A DNA stretch of 64,000 bases from DASSUW01 sp963844205 (GTDB lineage: Bacteria > Actinomycetota > Thermoleophilia > Solirubrobacterales > Solirubrobacteraceae): positions 62,001-126,000 of the forward strand of contig CAWJNK010000014.1 in assembly GCA_963844205.1 (NCBI GenBank), written 5' to 3'. The notes under the pieces were generated by a model, which had not been told where the DNA came from, did not search any database, and was given only the letters and a program-made list of their open reading frames with translations. The position numbers and the translations under genes are program-made. Below, piece by piece: positions 27,001 to 34,377 of the stretch; position 1 is the stretch's first letter, and the number at the start of each line of letters is the position of its first letter.

Positions 27001-27156
27001 GGCGAGCTCACGCTCGGGAGCGGGACGATCCGCATCGCGGGCGGCCTGCTGCCGCAGCCCAGCACCGAGAACGATCACCCGCTCGGCATCGAGCCGTACG
27101 CGCTGACCTACAGCGGCTACCTCCTGCTGCGAAACCTGGTGGGGGCGCCAAGCTAG
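24067..27156 (+). CDS. Secreted M14-family zinc carboxypeptidase, multi-domain, ~1029 aa
   Basis: Residues 1-~25 are a signal peptide (TAIVATLAMTAPAMA). The M14 domain spans ~50-440. The first zinc motif is HGIE (170-173), the substrate-binding NRDW follows in GNGVDVNRDWPDVGY, and the third ligand is probably the His of DDLHGQG (about 295). After it come beta-rich domains, including one like a pre-peptidase C-terminal domain (ARLDAEIHWENSLYDWDLYL). It trims proteins or peptides outside the cell. ATG 24067 is chosen; an in-frame TTG at 24058 is also possible. It ends 10 bp from the convergent P450 gene. Confidence 0.88.
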   Translation: MSKKGYALTAIVATLAMTAPAMASPVATNDAQYSVYGRVFPDPLAGCTPGVGVCSPNAKGTVPATQFIQYQELIDGLRYLNSKDAWNDSLEVLVLDGKLGDGSGTAAGPTMFPGNDGVRLEFTPRPEYVSAGLPTTTLDRKKSDMIVVRVTNEKVSDRSKKRVVLSLSIHGIERAGVEGATRAIEDLVTGDKTKPIVSSVVKPGAATIQDVLNKTIIYFSYPNPDGWRRGSITEGGVFFQRYNGNGVDVNRDWPDVGYSFRGYSGVSEPESRALHGFLRDVEAKAGRFAAGDDLHGQGSADALSYTMMPHGRHDWAKDQRLRQTAIAINRGTYDAIKWSPVIQPNEAPQPICAGASVIQPCTKIYAQTWGTVYDTINYTTTGTLGDWFDSRSGLNADGIDNEMSFSHLDRNIVFEPHGEQLHVDGNKALLYTHLADLVAPPAVQPFGAAGSKSYVPNLRQRRAAQTLAPVPKRTDPQPDIVDARGTPSAEMAGETVFPFKVYKRDPQGSARGIYNGGMRVDVTTTNVDGIGTGSVTLRVQCRGCDDAHGGDHEDEWVTVGEDFNQSPLYAQAGVTVAVNRPKGTPEGTDWRAVASQGSAITRMDVDFTTGPATTDGNTGGDEAPALAGYDVANTDVFTDLNPFIPVTANRFSAVDPRAVLGGTATLSERRTLVLADDALPGYHGTYDGEPEPPSGPPTQGFAFEDTKPTTPGQGPTTCERIDTTTDYHPFTVGPDDANARLDAEIHWENSLYDWDLYLEREEAAGVWTQVAAAGNTNLNTSEELTFARPPAGSYRLAVVNCSALGPDYAGTLSFTALPPVAASSFTRAEKDAWFDKVGEYVRGGGNLVLTDGALRALPEITGITRDKVERRVVYAGQTAFATASGATPTSGANTLSDPLAADIRQPGARFNSNVRRQTFEPSPLGFFVDSTIGTGARVGSPQWDVDRAAFEAAGGRTVGVGMTSTGTDVTMRYDRVTLGELTLGSGTIRIAGGLLPQPSTENDHPLGIEPYALTYSGYLLLRNLVGAPS

Positions 27157-27166
27157 GCGGGGCTCG

Positions 27167-28426
27167 CTACGGCCGGTAGGTGACCACCAGCGACTTCGGG
27201 AACGGCCCGGCCTTCACCAGCTCGCCCTCGTCGCCGTCTGCGCGCTCGAGGCCGTCCCGCCGCAGCAGCGCCTTGGCGATCAGCGGGATCGCCATCGTGC
27301 TGGCGAACCGGCCGAAGCACTCGTGCATGCCGACGCCGAAGTGCATGTAGTGGTGGCGCGGCCGGTCGGTGCGGAAGTCGCCCGGGTCGTCGACCACGTC
27401 GTCGTCGTGCATCGCCGACTGGGTCGCGGCGAACACCGTGGTCCCCTGCCGCAGCTCGGTCTCGTGATGAGTCCCCTCGGCGATCACGCAGTCGCGCATC
27501 GTCTTGCGGAACAGGCCGGGCCCCTGCGGCGCGAACCGCATCGCCTCGTACATGTGCGCCCGCAGCGCCTCGTCGTCGCCGGCCCGCGCCACCCGCTGCG
27601 CGCTCTCCAGCGCCTCGGGGCGGTCGAGCAGCGCGTCGACGGCGAACGTCGTCGCCGTCGCGATGGTGGGAACGAACCCGACGACCAGTCCGATGATGTT
27701 CTTGCGGATCTGCTCGTCCGTGAACGCCGCCGGCGACGCCGCCTGGAGCGCGACGAACCGCCCGAGCACGTCGTCCGCCGGGCCGCCTGAGGCCTTGCGG
27801 TCGGCGATCAGCTTGTCCAGGTGCGGGCGCAGGCCCGCCGCCGCCTCGTCTGCACGCGCCCGGATCTCGGGATCGTCCTTGAGGTTGACGAAGATCTCCT
27901 CGAACATCGCCTGTGTCCACGCGATCATCGAGTCCTCGTCGGGTCCGGGGGTCCCGAACCAGCGGTCGATGAGCCGCGCGGGGACGCGCTTGGCGAGGTC
28001 GGCGACGTCGATCCGGCCGTTCGCCTCGTCGACCAGCCCGTCGGCGGTCTCCTCCACGAAGCCGGCGAGCACGGGGATGTCGGAGCGCGGGGCGGCCAGC
28101 CGCAGGATCGAGATGTCGCGCTCGTACTCGGGCGAGTCGTCCGTCCCGAGGACGAAGTCGCCGGCCAGCTCCTTCATCTTGCCGCGGTACGGCTCGACCG
28201 AGAACGCCTCGTCCCGGGTCAGGACCTCGCGGACGTCGTCGTACTGGGTGACGATGGCAAGCCCGTGCCGGACCACGACCGGCTGGACGGTGCGCAGCAG
28301 CTTGAAGACCCGCCGCGGGTCTTCGCGCACGCGCGTCTCGAGCAGGCGCACGGCGCTCCGGAAGGTGTCCCGGGCGTCGTCGGCGACGTCTTCGGCCAGG
28401 TCGTCGAGCTCGTCGAGGAAGGTCAT
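27167..28426 (-). CDS. Cytochrome P450 with atypical I-helix, 419 aa
   Basis: The heme-binding loop FGVGMHECFG carries the Cys ligand, and the ExxR motif is EAMR. The I-helix reads GLVVGFVPTIATAT where most P450s have (A/G)Gx(D/E)T: the Thr is kept but the acidic residue is Pro. That residue helps deliver protons for oxygen splitting, so a peroxide-using or otherwise unusual chemistry is possible. The start is ATG 28426, two bases after the SnoaL-like gene stop, so both are one operon. No ferredoxin or reductase gene is next to it. Confidence 0.9.
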   Translation of the reverse strand: MTFLDELDDLAEDVADDARDTFRSAVRLLETRVREDPRRVFKLLRTVQPVVVRHGLAIVTQYDDVREVLTRDEAFSVEPYRGKMKELAGDFVLGTDDSPEYERDISILRLAAPRSDIPVLAGFVEETADGLVDEANGRIDVADLAKRVPARLIDRWFGTPGPDEDSMIAWTQAMFEEIFVNLKDDPEIRARADEAAAGLRPHLDKLIADRKASGGPADDVLGRFVALQAASPAAFTDEQIRKNIIGLVVGFVPTIATATTFAVDALLDRPEALESAQRVARAGDDEALRAHMYEAMRFAPQGPGLFRKTMRDCVIAEGTHHETELRQGTTVFAATQSAMHDDDVVDDPGDFRTDRPRHHYMHFGVGMHECFGRFASTMAIPLIAKALLRRDGLERADGDEGELVKAGPFPKSLVVTYRP

Positions 28427-28428
28427 CG

Positions 28429-28884
28429 TCAGCTCCGGTACTGCTCGAGCTGTCCGCGGGCCTGCTTGCGGACGGCACGGCCGAGCAGGCCGGCCGTGCC
28501 GAGCACGCTCCCGCGCCGGCCGAGCGCCTGCCCGCCCCAGCGGCGTAGCGAGAACGAGTCGACCTGTTCGCTGATGAGATCGCCGTCGAAGCGGAAGCGC
28601 GAGCGGATGTCGTTGACGACGGTGCGGCCGGTGGCGCCGAACGTGTACGCCGCGGACCAGTGCGCCCAGCCCTCGTCCGCGTCGGCGCCGTGCTCGATCA
28701 GGTCGACTTCGAGGTCGTCCGAGCGCTCGCACAGCATCCGCCACATGTCCTTGACGGCGCCGCCTTCGAGACGGCCGAACGCAGGATCCTTGAAGACGGC
28801 GTCGTCGGCGTAGCACGCGGCCGCGCCGTCGCCGTCGTGGCGGTCGAGCGCGTCATACAGGCGCGCGATGGTCTCCTCGGGCAT
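28429..28884 (-). CDS. SnoaL-like / NTF2-fold protein, 151 aa
   Basis: The N-terminus MPEETIARLYDALDRHDGDG, followed by ACYADDAVFKDPAFG, is the standard opening of SnoaL-like polyketide cyclase-related proteins. A later YTFGATGRTVVNDIRSRFRF completes the cone-shaped fold. Members include isomerases, hydrolases and binding proteins. The C-terminal ~45 residues are basic and may extend beyond the fold. ATG 28884 fits the family start; upstream codons are not needed. It precedes and nearly touches the P450 gene, which suggests joint action on one small molecule. Confidence 0.82.
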   Translation of the reverse strand: MPEETIARLYDALDRHDGDGAAACYADDAVFKDPAFGRLEGGAVKDMWRMLCERSDDLEVDLIEHGADADEGWAHWSAAYTFGATGRTVVNDIRSRFRFDGDLISEQVDSFSLRRWGGQALGRRGSVLGTAGLLGRAVRKQARGQLEQYRS

Positions 28885-28981
28885 GGTGCGACGCTGACGC
28901 GTCGACGCCCCGGCGTCAAGGTCCCCCACCGGTTTGTGTCATCCGACCGCCCCCCGGTGCGCGACGCGCGATGATTCGCGC

Positions 28982-30616
28982 GTGGCGCGCATCTACGTCA
29001 CCGGTCATCGCAATCCCGACACGGACTCGATCGCCTCGGCGATCGGCTACTCGGAGCTCAAGCGCCGGCTCGATCCGCACAACGAGTACGTGCCGGTTCG
29101 CCTCGGCGAGCTCAACGCCCAGACGCGCTGGGTGCTCGAGCGCAGCGGGGCGCCGGAGCCGGAGCTGCTGCCACACGTCATGCTGCGCGTCGGCGACCTG
29201 ATGCGCGAGCGATTCCAGCTCGCCGACCAGGGCGTCCCCGTGCGCGAGGTCGGCCTCATCATGGCGCGCGACGACGTCGACCTCGTGCCGGTGGTCGACA
29301 GCGACGGTGCGCTGGTCGGCGTGATGACCGAGTCCGCGCTCGCCCGCCGATACGTGCGCGAGTCGCGCGAGGCCTCGCGGCTCGACGCGCCGACGACCGT
29401 CGGCGCGATCACCGGCGTGCTCGAGGGACGGCAGCTCGTCGGCGAAGCCGAGCGCGAGGTGTCCGGCCGCGTGTGGGTGCTGGCGATGTCGACGGAGTCG
29501 CTGCCGCTGGGGTTCCGGGCCGGCGACGTGGTCGTGGTGGGCGACCGGCCCGACGCGCAGCGGATCGCGGTCGAGGTCGGGGTGGCGCTGCTCGTCACGA
29601 GCAACGGCACGGCGCCCGCCGGCGACGTGCTGGACCTCGCGCGCTCGCGTGACACGGCGGTCGTGTCGTCGCCGCTCGACAGCTACGTGACGAGCCGGAT
29701 GATCACGCTGTCGGCGCCGTGCCGGGCGCTGATGGACACGGACCCGCTGGTGGTCCGGCCTGACGATCTCATGGCCGACGTCGCCGAGACCGTCAAGGAC
29801 GTCGACTACCGCGCCGCGGTCGTCGTCGACGGCGCGAACCGTCCCGTCGGCCTCGTGACCCGCGCGGACCTCGTCAACCCCCAGCCGCGGCGCGTGCTGC
29901 TGGTCGACCACGCCGAGCAGGCGCAGAGCGTGGTCGGCGTCGAGCATGCCGAGATCGTCGAGATCCTCGACCACCATCACATCGGCTCGATCGAGACGCG
30001 CATCCCCGTGCGGGCGACGTTCGACCCCGTCGGCTCGACCGCCACGCTCGTGATCGAGCGGTTCCGCCAGAACGGCATGGAGCCGAGTCCCGCCACCGCC
30101 ACGCTGCTGCTCGGCGCGGTGCTCGCCGACACGGTCATCCTGAACTCGCCCACCACGACCGACCGCGACCGCGCCGTGATCGACTACCTCGAGCAGGTCC
30201 TCGCCGTGGACGCGACGGCGTTCGGGCGCGAGATGTTCGAGAGCACGTCCGACCTGACGAGCGTCGCGGCCGGGGACATCGTCACCCGCGACGTCAAGGA
30301 GTACGACGCCGGCGGCGGCAACACGCTGCGCATCGCCCAGGTGGAGACCGTCGGCAAGAGCCTGGCGGGCCGGCAGGCGGAGCTCACGGAGGCGCTCGAC
30401 GCCGTCCGCGAGCGCGAGGGCGACATCCTCGCCGCGCTGATGGTCACCGACATCATGGCCCGGGGAACCGAGCTCTACGTGTCCGGCGATCGCGGCGTCG
30501 TCGCGCGCGCCTTCGGCGGCCGGGTCGACGACGGCCGGATCGAGCTCCCCGGCGTCATGAGCCGCAAGAAGCAGGTCGCCCCGCCGTTGTTAGCGGCCCT
30601 CGCCCGGAGTGGCTGA
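28982..30616 (+). CDS. Manganese-dependent inorganic pyrophosphatase with CBS/DRTGG regulatory insert, 544 aa
   Basis: The family II pyrophosphatase DHH domain opens with VTGHRNPDTDSIASAIGY (His and two Asp that bind Mn). After ~60 residues an insert begins with a CBS half-domain (LVPVVDSDGALVGVMTESAL). A DRTGG-like part follows, then the second CBS half (AAVVVDGANRPVGLVTRADL). The DHH motif continues with ILDHHHIGSIE. It hydrolyses pyrophosphate, with adenine nucleotides normally binding the CBS pair. The C-terminal DHHA2 domain ends SRKKQVAPPL. The start is GTG 28982 (VARIYVTGH); no ribosome site is evident. Confidence 0.9.
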   Translation: MARIYVTGHRNPDTDSIASAIGYSELKRRLDPHNEYVPVRLGELNAQTRWVLERSGAPEPELLPHVMLRVGDLMRERFQLADQGVPVREVGLIMARDDVDLVPVVDSDGALVGVMTESALARRYVRESREASRLDAPTTVGAITGVLEGRQLVGEAEREVSGRVWVLAMSTESLPLGFRAGDVVVVGDRPDAQRIAVEVGVALLVTSNGTAPAGDVLDLARSRDTAVVSSPLDSYVTSRMITLSAPCRALMDTDPLVVRPDDLMADVAETVKDVDYRAAVVVDGANRPVGLVTRADLVNPQPRRVLLVDHAEQAQSVVGVEHAEIVEILDHHHIGSIETRIPVRATFDPVGSTATLVIERFRQNGMEPSPATATLLLGAVLADTVILNSPTTTDRDRAVIDYLEQVLAVDATAFGREMFESTSDLTSVAAGDIVTRDVKEYDAGGGNTLRIAQVETVGKSLAGRQAELTEALDAVREREGDILAALMVTDIMARGTELYVSGDRGVVARAFGGRVDDGRIELPGVMSRKKQVAPPLLAALARSG

Positions 30617-30636
30617 ACGCCGCCAAGGGTCGAACT

Positions 30637-30815
30637 TCAACTGCGCAGGTAAGGGAGGCGGGGGGACCGACGGTTTCGTGAAATTTCGGACGGCCCGCCC
30701 ACCCGAATTTCACGAAACCCGTCATATCCGGCGGTTTCGTGCGAACGGCGCACCGGCGCCTGCGAAATTTTCACGTTTCCGCCGGTCCGACGCCTCCCCA
30801 CCCAGCCGCAGTTGA
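30637..30815. repeat. Dispersed palindromic element, copy A (179 bp)
   Basis: The ends are inverted: TCAACTGCG at 30637 and CGCAGTTGA ending at 30815, with further matches inward (GGGAGGCG / CGCCTCCCC; GGACCG / CGGTCC). Inside lie four boxes related to GTTTCGTG: GGTTTCGTGAAATTTCGG, CGAATTTCACGAAACC, GGTTTCGTGCGAA and GAAATTTTCACGTTTCC. A second copy lies at 52701-52886 in the opposite orientation. It starts 20 bp after the pyrophosphatase stop. It contains no credible gene. The element could be a REP-like or miniature mobile sequence, or encode a structured RNA. Confidence 0.7.
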
Positions 30816-30879
30816 CGTTCGCAGGCCCCGCCCCGGCGCGCCGCATTGACGTTCGCAGGCCCCGGCTCGGCGCGCCGCG
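30812..30879. repeat. 34-bp direct repeat next to dispersed element copy A
   Basis: TTGACGTTCGCAGGCCCCG begins at 30812 and again at 30846, each followed by a CGGCGCGCCGC stretch; the GGCGCGCCGCGTTC part recurs once more to ~30900. The first copy overlaps the end of the dispersed element by 4 bp. No gene is seen between 30816 and the GntR stop at 30907. Confidence 0.6.
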
Positions 30880-30906
30880 TTCGCCCGGCGCGCCGCGTTC
30901 ACGCCC

Positions 30907-31596
30907 TCACTGCCGCCGGCGGCGCTCGAGCGCGCCGCGCAGCCACTCCTCCACGCCCGCGACGTGGACCGCGCTCGCGGCTCGGGCGAGGTCGGGATCC
31001 CGGGCCTCGAGGGCGGCGAGGATGCGCCCGTGCTCGGCTTTCGCCTCGTCGCCCGCCCGCCGCTCCTCGATCGCGTGCCAGACCCGCGCGCGGATCGTCG
31101 GCCCTGACAGGTTGTCGAGCAGCGAGGCGAGCGCGGGGTTGCCGGCGGCGTGCGCGATCGCGGAGTGGAACGCGGCGTCGGCCTCGACCAGCGACTCGGG
31201 GTCGCGCGCGCGGCCCATCGCGTCCATCGCCGCTCGCACCTCGTCGAGCGCCTCCTCGCTGGCCCGCGCCGCGGCGAGCGCGGTCGCGGCCGGCTCGAGC
31301 ACCCGCCGCACCTCGAGCAGCTGCAGGATCGACTCGTCCTGCGTGAAGTCCATCACGATCGACATGACGTCGAGCAGCAGGGCCGGCGTGAGGCTGGTCA
31401 GGTATGTGCCGTCGCCCTGCCGGGCGGCGACCACGCCGACGAGCTCGAGCGCCCGGATCGCCTCCCGCAGCGAGCCCCGCGACACGCCGATCCGCGCCGC
31501 CAGCTCGTTCTCCTTCGGCAGCCGGTCGCCCGCCCCGAACTCGCCGCTGGCGATCAGCTCGCGGATCCCCTCGATGGCCTGGTCGGTGGCCGCCAT
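30907..31596 (-). CDS. FadR/GntR-family regulator with FCD domain, 229 aa
   Basis: The N-terminal winged helix is AIEGIRELIASGEFGAGDRL, then ENELAARIGVSRGSLREAIR and ALELVGVVAARQGDGTYL. The C-terminal FCD domain has the metal-binding His pattern (DAAFHSAIAHAAGNP, AEHGRI). Such proteins sense sugar acids or related ligands. It is placed against the GH29 fucosidase gene, so it probably controls the fucose locus. The start ATG 31596 (MAATDQAIEG) fits the family; an ATG at 31620 would add eight residues. Two palindromes lie at and just before the start. Confidence 0.92.
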   Translation of the reverse strand: MAATDQAIEGIRELIASGEFGAGDRLPKENELAARIGVSRGSLREAIRALELVGVVAARQGDGTYLTSLTPALLLDVMSIVMDFTQDESILQLLEVRRVLEPAATALAAARASEEALDEVRAAMDAMGRARDPESLVEADAAFHSAIAHAAGNPALASLLDNLSGPTIRARVWHAIEERRAGDEAKAEHGRILAALEARDPDLARAASAVHVAGVEEWLRGALERRRRQ

Positions 31597-31627
31597 TGGT
31601 CCAATGTCTAGCAGACACATCGGATGT
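31594..31627. promoter_or_regulatory. Two palindromes at the GntR gene start (candidate autoregulatory operators)
   Basis: CATTGG-T-CCAATG (31594-31606) is a perfect 13-bp palindrome covering the chosen start codon. ACATC-G-GATGT (31617-31627) is a second. FCD-type GntR proteins bind short palindromes of the GGTnnnACC kind; the first site has a similar core. Both lie in the divergent region in front of the fucosidase promoter. Confidence 0.45.
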
Positions 31628-31652
31628 ATGCGCGGGTTTACCTTTAGTCCTC

Positions 31653-31681
31653 TTGCTTGATGGAGTACCTTCCCCTATAGA
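31653..31681 (+). promoter_or_regulatory. Promoter of the GH29 fucosidase gene
   Basis: -35 TTGCTT (31653-31658), 17-bp spacer, -10 TATAGA (31676-31681). The predicted start is near 31688, leaving a leader of ~28 nt that contains the ribosome site GGGAGGAG (31700-31707) before GTG 31716. Confidence 0.6.
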
Positions 31682-31715
31682 TCCGATGATTCTGTGAACG
31701 GGAGGAGCAGGGATC

Positions 31716-34373
31716 GTGTTGAAGCGCGTGTTGACCTTGACGGTCGCGGGGGCCGCGCTGGCCGCCGCCGCCATCGTGCCGGCGGCGTCCGCCGACGACC
31801 CCACGACGCCCGACTACACGCCCGACCCGGCTTCGCTGCGCCAGCACAAGGCGCCGAAGTGGTTCGAGGACGCGAAGCTGGGCTACTTCATCCACTGGGG
31901 CCCGTACTCGGTCCCCGCGTACGCGCCGCCGTCCGGCGGGAGCGCGTACGCCGAGTGGTACTGGAACGAGCTCAACCGTCCCGGCAGCCCGACCTACGAG
32001 CGCCACCGCCGGCTCTACGGCGAGGACTTCCCCTACGACCGGTTCATCGAGCAGTGGAAGGCGGAGAAGTTCAACCCGGATGCCTGGCTGCGCCTGTTCC
32101 AGCAGGGCGGCGCCAAGTACTTCGTGCAGGTGAGCAAGCACCATGACGGGGTGGCGCTGTTCGACACGGCGACCACCGACCGGAGCACCGTGAAGCTGGG
32201 CCCGCACCGCGACTTCGTCAGGGAGCTCTTCGATGCCGCCGAGCGCGGCCACTACGGACTCAAGCGCGGGGTCTACTTCTCGATGCCCGAGTGGTACCAC
32301 CCCGTCGGTGGCTGGTTCGCCAACGGCCCGACCAACCCGTTCACCGGCGAGCCGATCCCGTACACGGGCTACAAGCCGGTCGAGAGCTTCGTCGACGACC
32401 ACCAGTATCCGCAGATGCTGGAGCTGATCGACCACTACGACCCGGACATCCTGTGGTGCGACATCGGCGGCCCCAACCGCTCGAACGAGGTCTTCGCGCA
32501 TTACTTCAACCAGGCCAAGAACCGCCCGCAGCCGAAGGAGGTCACGGTCGACAACCGCTGCGGCAACGGCATCTACGACTTCACCACGCCGGAGTACGCG
32601 GTCGAGCCGGACATCAACCCGGCCAAGTGGGAGGCGACCCGCGGCATCGGCCGCTCGTTCGGCTACAACGCCGAGGAGGGGCCGGCCGACTACCTCTCCG
32701 AGAACGAGCTCGTCGACTCGTTCGTGGACATCGTCTCCAAGAACGGCAACCTGCTGCTCAACATCGGGCCGAAGGCGGACGGGACGGTCCCGGCGATCCA
32801 GGCCGAGCGCGTCCGCGCGCTGGGCACCTGGCTGCGGGTCAACGGCAAGGCCATCTACGGCACGACGTACTGGACGCACGCCGACGACAAGGCGAGCAGC
32901 GTCCCGGTCCGCTACACGGCCAAGGCCGGGACGCTGTACGCGACCGCACAAGAGTGGCCGGGCAAGACGCTCACGCTGTCGGGCGACCTGCCGGTGAAGG
33001 CCGGAAGCACGATCACGCTCCTCGGGTCCAACGAGCAGCCGCTCTCGTGGCGGCGCACCGGCGACACCGTCAGCGTCACCATGCCCGCCGCCGGCCCGAG
33101 GGCGACCGAGAGCCGGAACGCCTACACGTTCCGGATCGCCACGCCCGGCGTCGAACAGCTCGTCCGCACGCGGCTCGAGGTGCCGCCGGCGGCCGACGTG
33201 GGCGAGACGTTCACCGCGAAGGTCACCGCCACCAACCTGGCGGACTCCGTGACGCCCGCAGGCACGGTCAGGCTCGACGCGCCCGCCGGCTGGACCGTGG
33301 AGCCGGCCTCCACTGACGCCGCCCCGCTCGCCGCGAACGAGACGCGCACGTTCGAGTTCAGCGTCACCACGGGAGCCAGCACCACTCCGGGCCGGTACAC
33401 GCTCACCGCCCGATCGACGTTCGGCGCGATGACCTACGCGGCGGAGAGCGGCTCGATCCGCGTCGGCCTGCGGAACGTCGCGCTCTTCAAGGCGGCGACG
33501 CAGAAGTCCACGGGGTACGGCGGCACGCCGGACCGCGCAGTAGACGGCAACGTGGACGGCGCCTTCTTCGACGGCTCCGTGACCCACACCGCGGAGGACG
33601 GCTCGGCCGAGCCGTGGTGGCAGGTCGACCTCGGCGCCGACGTCCCGATCCAGGAGATCGCCGTCTGGAACCGCACCGACTGCTGCTCCCAGCGGTTGTC
33701 GGACTACTACGTGCTGGTGTCGGACCAGCCGTTCACGAGCGACTCGCTGAGCGAGACGCTCGCCCAGCCGGGCGTGACGGCGTTCCACGAGCAGGCGACC
33801 GGCGGGCGGCCGTCGTCGTTCCCCGCCGACCTCACCGCGCGCTACGTGCGCGTGCAGCTCAAGGGCAACGCGCCGCTATCGCTCGCGGAGGTCGAGGTCC
33901 TCACCCCCGGCAACCGCGATCGCGTCGACCCGCGCAACGTCGCGGTCGGCCAGCCGGCGACGCAGAAGTCGCTGGCCTGGGGCGGCACGCCGGACCGCGC
34001 CGTGGACGGCAATGTCAACGGCGCGTTCTCCGCCGGATCGGTGACCCATACCGCGGAGGACGGCTCGGCCGAGCCGTGGTGGCAGGTCGACCTGGGCGCG
34101 GACATCGCGATCGGGGAGATCGCCGTCTGGAACCGCACGGACTGCTGCTCCGACCGGCTCTCCGACTTCTACGTGCTCGTGTCCGACCACCCGTTCACGA
34201 GCGACTCGCTGGCCGCGACGCTCGCCGAGCCGGGCGTCACGGCGTACCACGAGCAGGGGACCGCCGGTCGGCCGACGAGGATCCCGACGACGGCCAGCGG
34301 ACGCTACGTCCGGGTGCAGCTCAAGGGCAACGCGCCGCTCACGATCGCGGAGGTGGAGGTGCTCAGGCGCTGA
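31716..34373 (+). CDS. Secreted GH29 alpha-L-fucosidase with two F5/8-type C domains, 885 aa
   Basis: Releases L-fucose from glycans outside the cell. Residues 1-26 are a signal peptide (AAAAIVPAASA). The GH29 domain (~40-430) shows KLGYFIHWGPYSVPAY, FVQVSKHHDGVALFDT and the nucleophile region PDILWCDIGGPN, where the Asp after WC is the expected nucleophile. A NEW3-like domain (~475-585) precedes two discoidin-type (CBM32-like) domains at ~590-735 and ~740-885, each with AVDGN and WWQVDLGAD. These two are near-copies and probably bind sugar. GTG start with GGGAGGAG. It ends 4 bp from the convergent CocE-type gene. Confidence 0.95.
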   Translation: MLKRVLTLTVAGAALAAAAIVPAASADDPTTPDYTPDPASLRQHKAPKWFEDAKLGYFIHWGPYSVPAYAPPSGGSAYAEWYWNELNRPGSPTYERHRRLYGEDFPYDRFIEQWKAEKFNPDAWLRLFQQGGAKYFVQVSKHHDGVALFDTATTDRSTVKLGPHRDFVRELFDAAERGHYGLKRGVYFSMPEWYHPVGGWFANGPTNPFTGEPIPYTGYKPVESFVDDHQYPQMLELIDHYDPDILWCDIGGPNRSNEVFAHYFNQAKNRPQPKEVTVDNRCGNGIYDFTTPEYAVEPDINPAKWEATRGIGRSFGYNAEEGPADYLSENELVDSFVDIVSKNGNLLLNIGPKADGTVPAIQAERVRALGTWLRVNGKAIYGTTYWTHADDKASSVPVRYTAKAGTLYATAQEWPGKTLTLSGDLPVKAGSTITLLGSNEQPLSWRRTGDTVSVTMPAAGPRATESRNAYTFRIATPGVEQLVRTRLEVPPAADVGETFTAKVTATNLADSVTPAGTVRLDAPAGWTVEPASTDAAPLAANETRTFEFSVTTGASTTPGRYTLTARSTFGAMTYAAESGSIRVGLRNVALFKAATQKSTGYGGTPDRAVDGNVDGAFFDGSVTHTAEDGSAEPWWQVDLGADVPIQEIAVWNRTDCCSQRLSDYYVLVSDQPFTSDSLSETLAQPGVTAFHEQATGGRPSSFPADLTARYVRVQLKGNAPLSLAEVEVLTPGNRDRVDPRNVAVGQPATQKSLAWGGTPDRAVDGNVNGAFSAGSVTHTAEDGSAEPWWQVDLGADIAIGEIAVWNRTDCCSDRLSDFYVLVSDHPFTSDSLAATLAEPGVTAYHEQGTAGRPTRIPTTASGRYVRVQLKGNAPLTIAEVEVLRR

Positions 34374-34377
34374 CGCT

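Noticed and set aside
24310..27078. A 922-codon minus-strand open frame
   Set aside because: It is antisense to the M14 carboxypeptidase gene; composition is Arg/Val/Gly-rich without any domain.
30609..30846. Two short open frames (68 and 69 codons) on opposite strands
   Set aside because: Both lie inside the dispersed inverted-repeat element; their peptides only reflect its palindromes.
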